In this document: in pieces, positions 49,985 through 61,400 of the stretch
Layout: each line of letters starts with the position of its first letter
Numbering within the stretch: position 1 is the first letter of the stretch
NCBI GenBank assembly: GCA_963377175.1
Contig: CAUJNA010001879.1
Span: 873,073 to 937,072 of the forward strand
Direction of reading: 5' to 3'
DNA: 64,000 nt
DNA from: Effrenium voratum
Taxonomy: Eukaryota; Sar; Dinophyceae; Suessiales; Symbiodiniaceae
The notes under the pieces: generated by a model
Databases searched by the model: none
What the model was told of the DNA's origin: nothing
The model's input: only the letters and a program-made list of their open reading frames with translations
Translations under genes and position numbers: made by a program

Positions 49985-51430
49985 GGGAGCTTCGTCACTC
50001 CTGGGCAACAATCTGTCTTCGGAGAAAAAGCAAGATAAACTTGCCACATGGTTCAAGGTTGGCAACATTCTGAGTTCAAGGCTTGGCAACATTCTTCAGA
50101 GCATGGCGCAGCTACGTTCCCTCTGCAGGGCGACATCGGATAAAAGGTATTGAATCGGGGAAACTGAAGGCCTTCACCCAACCGACTCCAAAAACTTCTA
50201 AGAACAGTTGCGCCAAGAGCTCGGAGAAGCATTTATGGAGCAAACAGCCGGAAACAGATCCACGACTTGGCGCCACGTCTGAATGCTTGAATCGGCACAC
50301 CCCCGACACCATGCTTGCAAAGGCGCGTGCGCCGTCGTCTGCGTGGTACCGGGTGCGCCCGTGGTGGTGCCTGGAAGAACCCTTCACAAGGCTTGCCTGG
50401 TGTGTAGCAAAACTGAACATCGATTGGAGCTTGCTGCAGACCTTTGTTCCGTGTTCCTGATTCGTTCATTGGCTAGCTTTCACTCCTTTCACCATGCATT
50501 TGCGCCTAAGTTCAACTTGACACCCACCAACTGGCCGGTGACTTGCACAGCGTTGGCTTTCACAACAAGCCACCCTGCTTGCATCTGCGTTGTTTATGGA
50601 GAGAAAGGCTGTGGGTCAAAATCCCGCACCCCCAGTGAACATCCCAACCCCCACTAAAGTAAACTAAAATGGGTGGTGCACCTACCCCAAAATGGTACCA
50701 TTGGTTTTGACCCACAGCCATATGTGTTGCCAACATAAATTTGCTGCAAAGAACTCTCGGCAATGGCAAGACTCACACCCTTTTGCATGCGCCCGCCTTC
50801 GCCCTTGGGCTTCTTCTGGCGAGAGTGTGCCTTAAATTGGAACTGAGGCAGGGCCGCAATCTAACGTGATGCATGTCCCACCTCATCGATGCATCCACGG
50901 ACAAATCCAAGCTCGTGTAGATGCGGCACCACCAAGATCGGACTTTTCGGGATTGGGCGGGTGGTTCTGGGGGGGGGGGGGTTGCCGCAAGCATTCAGAG
51001 AGACTTGCTTTGGCCAGGCAGCACGCCGGTTGCTAGCGCTTCAAGATCGGAAAACATGGTTATTAATTTGGTGGTTAGCATGCTGTACCTTCACGCAAGC
51101 CATGCTGTCCATTCAAGCGAGGAATGCTGTACATTCAAGGGAGACACCCACTGCACTTTTCAACGTCATTCAGCGCCCTCCACAAAATTGCGAAGGTACG
51201 AGACCCTGACTCACCAAGCAAACGGCCATAGTTTGCGATCTTGGTGTTGCCGCAAGGCTTCAGAGGCTGGACCCTGAAGCCATGCGTACACTTGACACCA
51301 CCGCACGGCTCAAGCAACACACAGCGATAGATTCAGTGGATGATCTGCTTTGTTCTCGAAGGGGCGAGCAATGGAAAGTTGAACGCCCTGACCCACAATC
51401 CCTCCTGCAACTGGGACGGTATGGAGGGAT
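49985..51430. other. No confident gene
   Basis: One plausible small exon lies at about 50372-50450 on the minus strand (QQAPIDVQFCYTPGKPCEGF, ending at TTCCAG|GCACC). A G-run lies at 50971-50981. Nothing else is supported. Confidence 0.35.
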
Positions 51431-51599
51431 ATGAAACATCAGTAAAAAAGCACCTTTCCTGCAGTCAAAGGCGCCAGCTGTGCAGTGGCCAGAGGCGAGT
51501 ACCTAGGCAACACGTTCTGCCGGCGGCTGGCCAGCCGCTGAGGCTGGTGTCGTTGGTACTGTTGGTGCTGCTGGTGATGCTGGCGGTGCTGGGAAAGCT

Positions 51600-52980
51600 G
51601 GTAGCCGAGCCGTTCGAGCCTTTCAATGGATTTGTGCTCTCTCACGTTTGGAAGGATTGCGCTCCAGGTCAATCCAAACCTTGTCGGACGAACGGCCTTC
51701 AGCACGAGCCCTTCAAGACCATTGAGGGGAGAAACAATCAGTGGCCAAATTTGGCAAAGCCACTTGTCGCTCTCCGCCTCTGCCAAGGATTTCATCACTT
51801 CCTGGGAGAATGGCCCCAAGGCCATGTGTGACTGCTGGCGCGTTTACCTCGTTGCCATATGCAAGCTGGCCCCCAACAAGCTCAATTCGGACGTGTATTT
51901 TCCCTTTTTTCCCTAGCTTCCTTCGCTGAGGTGGAGCATTAGAGGCAGTGCCTCCCAGCCCCCGCGGGCCTCCTGCCAGCGGAAGGACTTCTGGGCCAGC
52001 TTGTCCAAGGTCGCCTCCAGCTTCTTGAGCCTCTCATCCTGGCTGAGAGTGGCCGGAGGCCGGCATCCACCAAACAACATGTGGTTGTGCTTCGTCTGGA
52101 GATGTCTGGAGGTCTGTGACCCCATCTTGCACGCGTGTCTGCGCGTTTGCCAGCGGAACTGTGCAGGCATGGCTCCTGGATTCCCAGCACAACACGTAGG
52201 CAAGAAACCCAGCGCAAGGACAACATATTTAGATACGGCAGGCTACTTATATAGAATGTTGCATAAGGGGCTATCTTCCCTTGCGCTGCCTTGCAAATTT
52301 CTAACTGGGCGGTTTCAAATGTACAGCAAGCAGCATGCACTCAAACTAGCCGCACATGGCTTTTTGATCGCCGAGGCGCATACTTGTTGAAGTCCTTGTC
52401 CACAGCCTTCCCCCTTTCCTCCGCATGGTCAGTGGCTTCCTTCACTGCAGCTACCTTGGGCCAGACGTCGGTTCTTTGTCTTCGGGTCATGTTCATGGCT
52501 CATATTTGAGTGTTCTTCCGTTCCAGGTTCCAGTGGGCAGAAGCAAGTTCATGGCATCCCTTCAGCGCAGCTGATCCCTTGGGCTGCCGCAACTTGGCTC
52601 CAGCTACCCGCGATTTTTTGTCTAAACGCACATGCCTCGTGCCGAAAGCGGCCGAGTGCCCGATGCCCTCAGCCAAGCGGCATCCTCCTGGACCTTGTGG
52701 GAGTCCTCCTCTGCCTGAAGCTTCAGCCACAGCCCTCCCACGATAAATCCCCAAGCACACCAGCAACTCGAAGATCTAAAGGGGCCGGAAACAGGAGGCA
52801 GAAGAAGAGGCTCGATCATGCTGCAAAGGAAACATTTGCCTCCTTTGAGCCTTGAAGCAAAATACCTTCACCACACGCCTTGTGGAAGGCCTCCTTCCCT
52901 GTCGTCTTGCTGCTTTCCTCCGTTGACGCTTCACTCCCCGTCGTCTTGCTGCTTTCCTCCTTTGCCGCTTCACTCGGCTC
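51600..52980 (-). CDS. Candidate gene for a helical, Lys/Glu-rich protein
   Basis: Minus-strand exon-like blocks in order: about 52830-52980 (two copies of an EESSKTTG motif within SEAAKEESSKTTGSEA... then KEAFHKACGEG), about 52685-52760 (WLKLQAEEDSHKVQEDAAWL), 52505-52595 (GSAALKGCHELASAHWNLER), about 52385-52470 (KVAAVKEATDHAEERGKAVD), about 51913-52063 (DERLKKLEATLDKLAQKSFR, acceptor CTCAGCCAG|GAT, then a GA donor or a stop) and about 51630-51825 (SQEVMKSLAEAESDKWLCQI). Long amphipathic helices suggest a coiled-coil structural protein. Splice phases were not fully reconciled, and no family is recognised. Confidence 0.42.
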
Positions 52981-53317
52981 AAGCAAAAGTTAGCGATTGA
53001 GCAAGTATACGTGAGACCTGGGTGTTTCCACAAGCCCGCGCGCCCTTTGACAGGATGCACATACAATACCTTCTTTGTTGGACCCTTCAGGCACTTGCTC
53101 GATGGCACATGCGTGGCACAATGCTTCCCCGCCCCCTTTGGTTGCCAAACCTCTCTCTCTCTCTCGCTCTCTCTCCGTTGATGCGTTGTGCGGGTCCACA
53201 GCGCGCTCTGCCTGCGGCAGGCCGCTTCAGGCGAGGCTGCCATCAACCCCACCGCACTACCAAACCACCCCCTTCAAGCCCGCCGTCACGGTGCAAGAAA
53301 GAAAACACACACATACA

Positions 53318-53358
53318 CACAAACAAACAAACAAACAAACAAACAAACAAACAAACAC
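53318..53358. repeat. (AAAC)n microsatellite
   Basis: About ten AAAC units following a CACA run. It makes CLFV-type artefact ORFs on the minus strand. A (CT)n run lies nearby at about 53153-53176. Confidence 0.92.
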
Positions 53359-53589
53359 CCCAGACAGGGAAACCCAGGCTCCTCCGACCTCCCGCCTGTC
53401 TATGGTGGCGGGCGACTTCCCGTGCATCTGCCCGCTCCACCGTGTGTCGCCTCCGTGGCACCCACGCAAAGCCGAAACGTTCGGGCAACATCTTAACAGA
53501 TTTAACAGGGAGACTGGAAACCTCATCTCTTCTTTTTTTCCACCTGATGCTCTCTCGTGGAAAGGATGCTTGACTTGCACTCTCTAGAT

Positions 53590-54180
53590 TCATTTCTGCA
53601 GGCAGCCGCGATTTAAACCGCGATGAAAAATGCAAGCCAACGCCAACACCAAAGATTCAGGAGTGCACATAACTTCAGACATAGCAGCAGCAGCAGCAGC
53701 CAGCGCGGATCGCTGGGAAAAGACAAACATTGTGCGGGCTGGCCAGCCACACTGATACTTGCTGCAGCCAAGGGGCAGCGAATGCTCTGCCAAAAGCCTC
53801 ATCATCTCCTCCCGAACCTGACTGGTGCAAAGGCATGAGGCACTGTGCAAGCAGAACATGTGATGGGGTGGTTCCCCCTCACCCTCCTCTTGCCGTGCCC
53901 ACCTCCTCCTCCTCCTCCGCTGCATGCTGAGGGGAAAGCTCCAGCAGCTCGCTGGGCCCGTCCAAGCCCTCGTGCCGAGACAGGCGCCAAGGTCCCCAAA
54001 AAAAATCAAAAGCGCTTCAAGACATAACTCGAGTTTTGACATCCTGAAGCGAGGCCGGGAAACAGACACGTAGTTTGCGGAACAGTGCAATTTCTGACAG
54101 AAGACCCATCGACGCTTCCCAAGAGCCACCTCATCCCGCACGGCGCCAGTGCAGATCACCAACAGCGCCAGAAGATACAT
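53590..54180 (-). CDS. Candidate gene start for a secreted or plastid-targeted protein
   Basis: An ATG at 54178-54180 reads MYLLALLVICTGAVRDEV, a plausible signal peptide. Downstream minus-strand blocks are 53880-53970 (DGPSELLELSPQHAAEEEEE, after GGCACGAG|GGC) and about 53780-53830 (VREEMMRLLAEHSLPL, after AGTCAG|GTT). An exon chain is suggested but the frames were not joined. Function unknown. Confidence 0.33.
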   Translation of the reverse strand: MYLLALLVICTGAVRDEVALGKRRWVFCQKLHCSANYVSVSRPRFRMSKLELCLEALLIFFGDLGACLGTRAWTGPASCWSFPLSMQRRRRRRWARQEEGEGEPPHHMFCLHSASCLCTSQVREEMMRLLAEHSLPLGCSKYQCGWPARTMFVFSQRSALAAAAAAMSEVMCTPESLVLALACIFHRGLNRGCLQK

Positions 54181-54319
54181 GCACTGGGCAACGACCAGCC
54201 TGAGCAAACAGCCCGGCCAGGGGCAAGTGCGCCGGGAGTAATCTGACGAAGCTCCCCTCGCTCATGGATGTTGTGCCGTACATGCCGTGCACCAAAATTT
54301 CAGACGAGCAGCCTGTCGC

Positions 54320-54936
54320 TACGCGATCGGCTTCAGCACATGGAAAGGGCCTGCTAGGTGAACAACGCTGGCGAGGACCCGTTGGATCTCTCGAGCCGAA
54401 ACAACTTTCAAACAGCGCCGGAAGAATCTGGTCGGGGCACGACAACCAAAACCACGAGCCGGCTCACAAACCGCTCTGTGAAACCCTTCCCTCATGTGGG
54501 TCAGGCTCCAAGGCTCCGCTAGAATCAATAGAATCCGCCTTCCACGCAAATATGGGAAGGATGCGGTCGAGGGAACCATGCTCTGGGGCAAAGCGGGAAT
54601 GAACAGCAGGGGCGGTGAGGCCTGCGGAGGTGGCAGTTCGATGCTATGTAGAGTGTGTCTCTTGTGGGATCTTGGAACCAAAGAGGTCAACACCTGAAAC
54701 AACGCAGCGGTTAACAAGTTGATGATAAAAGCACAACACATGCACGAAGCAAAGGGTGCCAACCGGTGAACAAAACACAAAAACAAACACAAAGGTCCTG
54801 CCGTCCTTCCCAGACTGCCCACCTCCTGCCCCTCGCTGGCAGTGGTTGCTGCGGGTCGTCTTTGGATGTCTGCCTGCGTCAGTTTGCGGCTGACCAGCAG
54901 AGGCTTCGCTTGTTCCTCTTGTAGGCCACCAACCAA
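54320..54936 (-). CDS. Candidate exons of an unrecognised protein
   Basis: Protein-like blocks on the minus strand: about 54800-54930 (EEQAKPLLVSRKLTQADIQR) and 54335-54430 (RFFRRCLKVVSAREIQRVLA). They are separated by a hydrophobic Phe/Cys-rich stretch that is more likely intron. No motif found. Confidence 0.25.
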
Positions 54937-55600
54937 CCAGCAAACGGAATTACAAACTCAAACCTATCAGTTCACTGTGCACATGCACGTGCAAATGAAT
55001 CCAATGGGAAGCTCTTTTTCTGAAACCGGTGTTCACCATGGGCGCAGGTTGCGCACGACAAACTGTTGCAGCCTGGGGTCTACCTCCAGCCACTGGCTGT
55101 CGTATCAAATGACCGCGATATGCCGCATTCTTGTGGCTTTCGGAAGGCGAAGCGGCAAAGCACAGGCTGAACGCAAGCGAAGATATGTTGATGTGAACGC
55201 CTATATATCCACAAACTGCTTATAAAAACATGAGATCCTGTACAAAATGTGCGGAGGATTTCAGAAAAAGGGAATCAAAACAAACCGGCCGCAAGCTGCA
55301 TAGAGAAGCGTCACCCCTCCAAAATGGCCCTGAAACCGGCCACCGCTCCCCACAAGCTGCACTGAGCGAGGTGGAAGCCAGGCGTCGCCTCCTCTGGCTG
55401 GCCACGGAACCGCGGACTCGGCCGCGCGGCTGGGATGCCTGACGGGCGGGTACTCCGAATCAGCGGGTGCGTCCGGCACACCTGTTTTGTCAAAATGTGC
55501 CTCACCTTCAAGCCTTCTGGGCAAGGGGTCCGGCCACTTAACGCTTGCGGCTCGGACTAGGCCAGGAAAATGGTTTTATCAACGCATGGGATTGTCATGG

Positions 55601-55813
55601 TCACAAAGAAAATTGGCTTGTTCTTGTCAGCCATGAGCCACCCAGCATTGGTCCACTAAACTTGGGACTCGACTTGACGGCAAATGTTTTGTTGGAATCC
55701 CCATCGTAATCCCTTGCACTCGCTTTCTCTTCTACTCCAAGCTTGACAAACGTTTGTTCGTTGTCCGCAGCAAAAGATTGGAGCCATTTCCCGAATAGGA
55801 ATCCCTGTTCCAT
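55601..55813 (-). CDS. Candidate exon of an unrecognised protein
   Basis: Minus-strand ORF from an ATG at 55811-55813: MEQGFLFGKWLQSFAADNEQ, then VEEKASARDYDGDSNKTF. The text is protein-like with an acidic D-Y-D-G-D-S-N loop, but a single EF-hand-like loop without its helices is not enough for a call. Splice borders are unclear. Confidence 0.33.
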   Translation of the reverse strand: MEQGFLFGKWLQSFAADNEQTFVKLGVEEKASARDYDGDSNKTFAVKSSPKFSGPMLGGSWLTRTSQFSL

Positions 55814-55819
55814 GTTGCT

Positions 55820-58430
55820 CAGACGTTTAAAGTGTTGCTTTTGCCCTGGTTAGAACAATGGAGGTTGCCATTGCGATGGACGGTCACAGTACTAGACTGG
55901 TAGGGCCTCATAACCTCAGCACACCTTGCTGAAGAGCAGCGCGCTAACCAGGCCAGCTACTCTCTCTGAAGGGAAAGATCTACTGCGGCTCCTTGCGGCT
56001 GTGCCTGTGCTGCTGCGAATTCTTGTTAGTATCTTCGCTACGTTGCTCAGTCGGTTTTGTTGGGACGGTACTCCCGGCATTCTTGTATCCTTCTGCAAGG
56101 GATCTCGGACTCAACAGTATAAACCGTTTGCGCCAACGACGAAAACACCTAGGAAAAAGGAATCCATGAAGGAGGATGTTCCTCACCAGTGTTTATGAAA
56201 TGGAAGCCGTGGAGACAACTTAGCAGTCACGGAAAAGTTGAATCCCCGCAAGGGCCAACGCGTTCACCACCCTCGCAACTTGAATACATCTTCGAAGCCG
56301 ATGCTCCGCCACAACTGTGTTCCAAATCCCTCGGGCTGCTGGTTCCTCTGGGTCTATCAGGAGATGGAGAGCAAAGTGCGTGAACCATATCCGCGTGCCG
56401 TTGCGTGTTTCTTGTGCGTGCTAGAAATGCGGAAGTTCTCGGCACCCGCACGTCCCTCCCAACTTTAACCGCCTCCCGTCCAGACGGCGAGTCTGACATG
56501 CTGAATCGAGTGCCCGGGCCTGGCCGACGCGGGTTGGTTCGCCTGCGAACCAACCCCACAAGGCTTGAGGTTCGGCGCCCGCAACAGAAACAGCCTGACG
56601 CATTCTCCTGACGGAGCTTGTTTGGTCTTAAAGTTAAACAAGAACCTCGGTGATCAGTCTTACCCGGACTGCTGGCAGAAGGTGTTTCCCTGAGATCTGG
56701 TGCTTCTGGCAACTGGACACACAGCGTGATGATGCGCCACAGCATGAAGAAGTGACCGCAAACCGGCTCCCTTTTACACGATTTCAGCCAGACTAGCAAG
56801 AAGACCAGCAAAAGGCTTAGAACTGTCGCTTCAAATCGAGGGTCAGCCAGCCATGTACGGAATTGATTGTGGTTCGAAAACATGGGATATCGGTAAAAAA
56901 TCCTTCGCCATCTTCGAGTGGCGATACATATTGATCTGTCGATGTGTGTCCTTGTCAGGTCAGGAGTCCCAGCAGCTTCCTTCATGCAACAGCAGGAGCG
57001 ATGTAATGTTGTGGCAGTGATGTGAGGGTGATCTAAACTGGAGAAACAACCAAAAATGGGACCGCCAGGCATTTTATACGTCGGGCCCTTTGTGAAACAT
57101 ATCGGGTCCAAAGAACCCTGAAGGACCGAAAGCCGTTCAGAGCAAGAATAAACCAACCACCAACCACAAAAATCCCGACACCACTCAGAGCACGCTGGCG
57201 CCTGCAGTCTGCGACGCCTCCTCCAGTGTTGGCATCTTGCCTCAGAAAGGCAAACACGGGAGATGATGCAAATCATTAGCAAGGGTCAGCCCGCCTCAAC
57301 CCATGACCCCATACAGGGCTGACAAGGAAACTCCTTGAAACTTTTGCAAAAGAAAATGATGCTGTTCACTTTAAACCACCAAAAGGGAATTTGTGCGGAA
57401 CCTAGAGTGAAGTTGCAGCAATTCACCAAGATCAAGGCAAGCCAATGCTTTGCCCAAAGGCTTAGACCGGCGCCTTCTCCGGAGAACAGATGCCGCAGGC
57501 CGCCCATCTGATTCCGCACCTCCGGTCACAGCCATCAGCCAGATATTTGGAACTCAGCCTGGCTTCAGCCAAAGTGAAGTTCGCAGAGAATTTCTCGGTA
57601 TTTCCCAGTCAGTGGGGATTTTGGCCTGCGCAAAGGAACATTGGTCCAGAAAGGATGTTGACACATTGCTTTTCAAAGTCCCGAGTGCCAGCTGGCTATG
57701 GAAGGGCGCCCATCTTGTCCACTCAAACGACAAAGACCTTTTTGGAAAGGAACCGCAACTTGAGCACGCCACAAAGTCTAATGTATCCTATGCAAAGTTT
57801 GTTGCTTGCCTGGGTCTTCGTCACCACATGGTCGATATTCACCATCCTTCAACTCCTGACACACACACACACACACACGTACATTTCTCCCCAAGCAGTC
57901 CCCCATCGATTGGCCTGTTGCTAGTACAAATCGTCCTCATTGCATTCACGGTCTTCCCGCCCGACAACTCGCAACGCCGCAGCTTTTTGTCTGCTTGCCC
58001 TCTCTCTATCTCTGTCTCCGCTTTGAACGGGGCCTGCCCCAATCGGATCACAACCCCAACTCCACGGAAGGCGCGCTATGAAAAGCCCCATTTCCGGCGT
58101 CGCAGAACGGCTGGGCCAACTCAATGGCTGATGGGTGGTCCTTGAATTAGCGCCCTACTCCAGTAACCCAGACAAAGTGAGGTGGCCCTGGAATGTGTAA
58201 AGGCCCCTATGGTTCTGCGCACCAGCTGTGGCACGCACCGAAAACCGCGGCAACGCCATTCCAAACTGAGAGCGATCGATGCCCCACAGTGGAAGTTGCT
58301 GGAACCTGAAGGGCTCACAAGTCGACATACGGCAATGCGAGTGGCTATTCTCTAGAGATGTTTTGCATTGGTGTTGGCTTGGACGTATTTCGTTTGGCTT
58401 GGCTCGGGCAGAAACGCCGCAAAGTCCGTC
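55820..58430. other. No confident gene
   Basis: Contains a 351-residue minus-strand ORF (56227-57282) and a 231-residue plus-strand ORF (57450-58145). Neither shows a family motif. A membrane-like segment lies at about 56770-56830 on the minus strand (VLSLLLVFLLVWLKS). A CACA run is at 57859-57878. The interval is downstream of the arginine deiminase stop codon. Confidence 0.35.
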
Positions 58431-58436
58431 ACGGGC

Positions 58437-61400
58437 TCACACGCCCTCCAGCGACAAGGCCCGGCGCATGGGGAAGGTCATGCAGCGGGCACCCCCCCGA
58501 CCCTTCATGAGCTCCACCCCGTCGAGCTCCAACACGTCGATGCCATTGTCCTGGAGCAGACTGGTCCGTTTCGCCGCGTCACTGTCATCGGATTAGGCCA
58601 AGGGCCAAGGTCGGGGGGAGCCAAAGGTTTGTCTGAGGCACCCTACGAGTGCCCTGCGAGTACTTGGCACTTGGGCAACTATTCCGCGCCCGCCCCCCTC
58701 CCCCCCAAAGCCCCGGATGGAAGCAAGCGAAATCCTTCCTCATCTATGCCTACCCGTTGCTGGGAACAAGACCTTGAGATAGGAGAAATGGGGAATCCAG
58801 GCTTGGACACAGCTGGCCGTTCGCAGACTCCACGAGGCCTCCAAATGGGCAATGGTCCGGGTGCACCATTTGTAGGCCACCACGGTCCCCGGAGACAAGC
58901 AAAACACATTGGCTGCATCGTTCCACTGCTCCGTCAAGGCTGCCGACACGTGGGCCTGCCCGAAGCTTGCAGATTTGGGCCCACCACTTGCCAAAACGCG
59001 ACTGCCCATTCTACACTTCATCTTTCCCTGGCAGTAAGAGTCTGGTCTAAGAGTCTCAACCATACTCAGCCCACATTTCGGCCGTGCAAGCACGCGCCTC
59101 CGGGCTGGGGAAGGTTCCCTCCGCGCCACAAACAAAAAGCGCCTTGTCGATGATGCCCTCAGCCTGACTCATTCAGCATTTTGCGTGTGTGCTGCGTCCC
59201 TCCCTAGGTATCTTAGGTACCCTCCCCCTCACTCCTACTAAAGGCACGATGGCCGTCCCCATCGACCCCGAGTAACTCTTTTGACCTCAAAGAGGCACCT
59301 GCAGGCCAGTCATCGCGTGCTTGTACTTCTTCGGCGTGGGATTGCCCTTCGCAGGCGGATTGAGGGGGGGCATCGGGCCTCCTAAGAAGTTCTGTTTGAA
59401 ATTGATAGATTCTACAGTTTCCTCCATATTTCCCTTTCAATCAGAGGCACTTTTTGCAACACTTGCATCAAAAGCAGACGTTGGCCGTGCCTTTTGCTGG
59501 TTCTGGGTGACCAGTCTTGCAAGACCAAAGTGTCAATCATGGAGCTTCCAGCGCTGCAAGCTACGTCACTACCCCGTGCAAATCCTGTGTCATTCAGCAG
59601 CCTGGCGCTCTAAAGCCAACAAACTCTGGCGCAATTTGCCGGCCTCAAGACTCCAACCCGCCGGAGTTGGCTAAGTGGCCACCCCCACTTTTTCAAACGG
59701 TTGCCCACCTACCTGGCCACTTCCAAGCCCGTCCAACCCCTGGGCCTTCAGCATCACTTCGATCCTGGGCGGCTCCTTAACCCACTCCTCGACGTTCTGT
59801 CGCTGTTCGCTGCCCATCTTCTCATTCAGCAAGTTCGCCCGTCGCGCAACCTCCCACGAGCAATTTGAGCCGCCCACGTCTTACTGCCGCAAACTGTCGC
59901 ACACCCCGCGCCTCTTAAGCATCATACGTGCGAATTTCGCATACTTGTCCAAAAAGGCAAACGAAGGCTCACGGAAAGAACCTGGCGCAAAACGAGCTCG
60001 CCTCCGCGTAGACTTCTGGCTTGGACCAGAAGTAGGGCATGGTGAGCACCGTTCCACGATCCACAAAGGTGAAGAGCGTGTCCAGGTGCATGAAGGCACG
60101 CCTTGGGGCGGCAGAACCATTGACAATTGCAAGCTTGAATTGATGTGCACTGGTGGCTTCTCTCACCTAACATCAGTCATTGGGACAGCCAGCGCAAGTG
60201 GGCGCCGGTCACGCTTCATCTGAATGCCAATATTCCCCCCCCCCCCAGGCCCACAAACCCACTGCAGCTGAATCGCTGCTTGGGGATGAAGACCTTGACC
60301 ACCCGCTTCACCGGGGTGCGCGCGAACAGGAATTCAGCTAGCCTGTCCGCGCCTCGCTCGTTGGTACGCTGGGAGACCCCCACCAGCACAGTCTCCCGAT
60401 CTGCCACCAAGACGTCGCCTCCTGGAAAATTGGGACAAGGGGAGGCAGGGCAGGTGCTCGTCCTGTTTTGGACCTTGCCTGCTTTGGATTCAAAAGCTAC
60501 TGAAACTCCGCCTGAAAACTGAAAGCCTCCCTCTCGTGCAACAAACCCCAAATGCACCTTGGATTCCCCACACTTTCGCGAGGTGCTCAAGTTGCTTGTT
60601 TGCGCTCCACATTCCTGCCCGCAGATCATGGCATGTCGGCAAACACTATGGCCCACAATCTGAAAGCCGAGCTCTTTAGGATTGTTGTACTTTCACCGAA
60701 GATCGCGGCGCAAGCCCAAGCGTTGCAAACGACTGGCCTGCACAGAGTCTGCAAAAAAAGCTCAGCATCAACGCCTGATGCGTTGGCGTCTAGAGCTGCC
60801 TGGGTCACAAGAGTCCCTCTTGCACATATTAAGGCTACATAGCTGCGGGAAGAATGCTCTGCCTTTCAACCATGTCGTGCCCACGGCGTTTTTCACAAGC
60901 AACGTCGGCTCGTACCAAATCCGTCCTTCAATGGTCACCTCGGGGTCGTCCATGAGGCCGTCGTAGAGCTTCACGCCCTTCAAGCTCGGATGAAGCCGGA
61001 ACACCGCATGCATGAGCCTTGGGAAGCTCAGCGCGGGTCAGCACAGGCCAAGTTCATTTCAGGATCTACTAAAAGCGGGGGCTGTTCCCATGGACCCCCA
61101 AGACAAACATGCAGTGGGACGTATGAAGGACAGGGTCAAATGCTAATCCCTAGCAACTTGCATCATCCTTTGTGGGGGAAAAATGAACTGCTCAACTAGA
61201 CATTTCTCACAAGGGCCACCTCATTTGTGTGGCGATCAAGTCGGCTCGAGTTCTCGGCTCACATTCTCATGCCGAAAAAGCTAGGCTCCCCGAAGTAGCG
61301 GCTCATCCTACTCGAGATGGAAACGTCCTTCCAACCAGCCAGAGGTTGACCCCCAAAGCGGGCAATGAGCCGAACCGACCGCCAAGACCGCACACACCTG

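Noticed and set aside
53243..53635. ORFs with CLFVCLFV runs resembling a membrane segment
   Set aside because: Produced by the (AAAC)n microsatellite; flanking text is open in several frames and undecided.
56227..57282. 351-residue minus-strand ORF
   Set aside because: Cys/Arg/Ser-rich with no family motif or consistent protein character. Long chance ORFs are expected at this base composition.
57450..58145. 231-residue plus-strand ORF
   Set aside because: No motif, includes a CACA repeat (THTHTH), and is on the strand opposite to every recognised gene.
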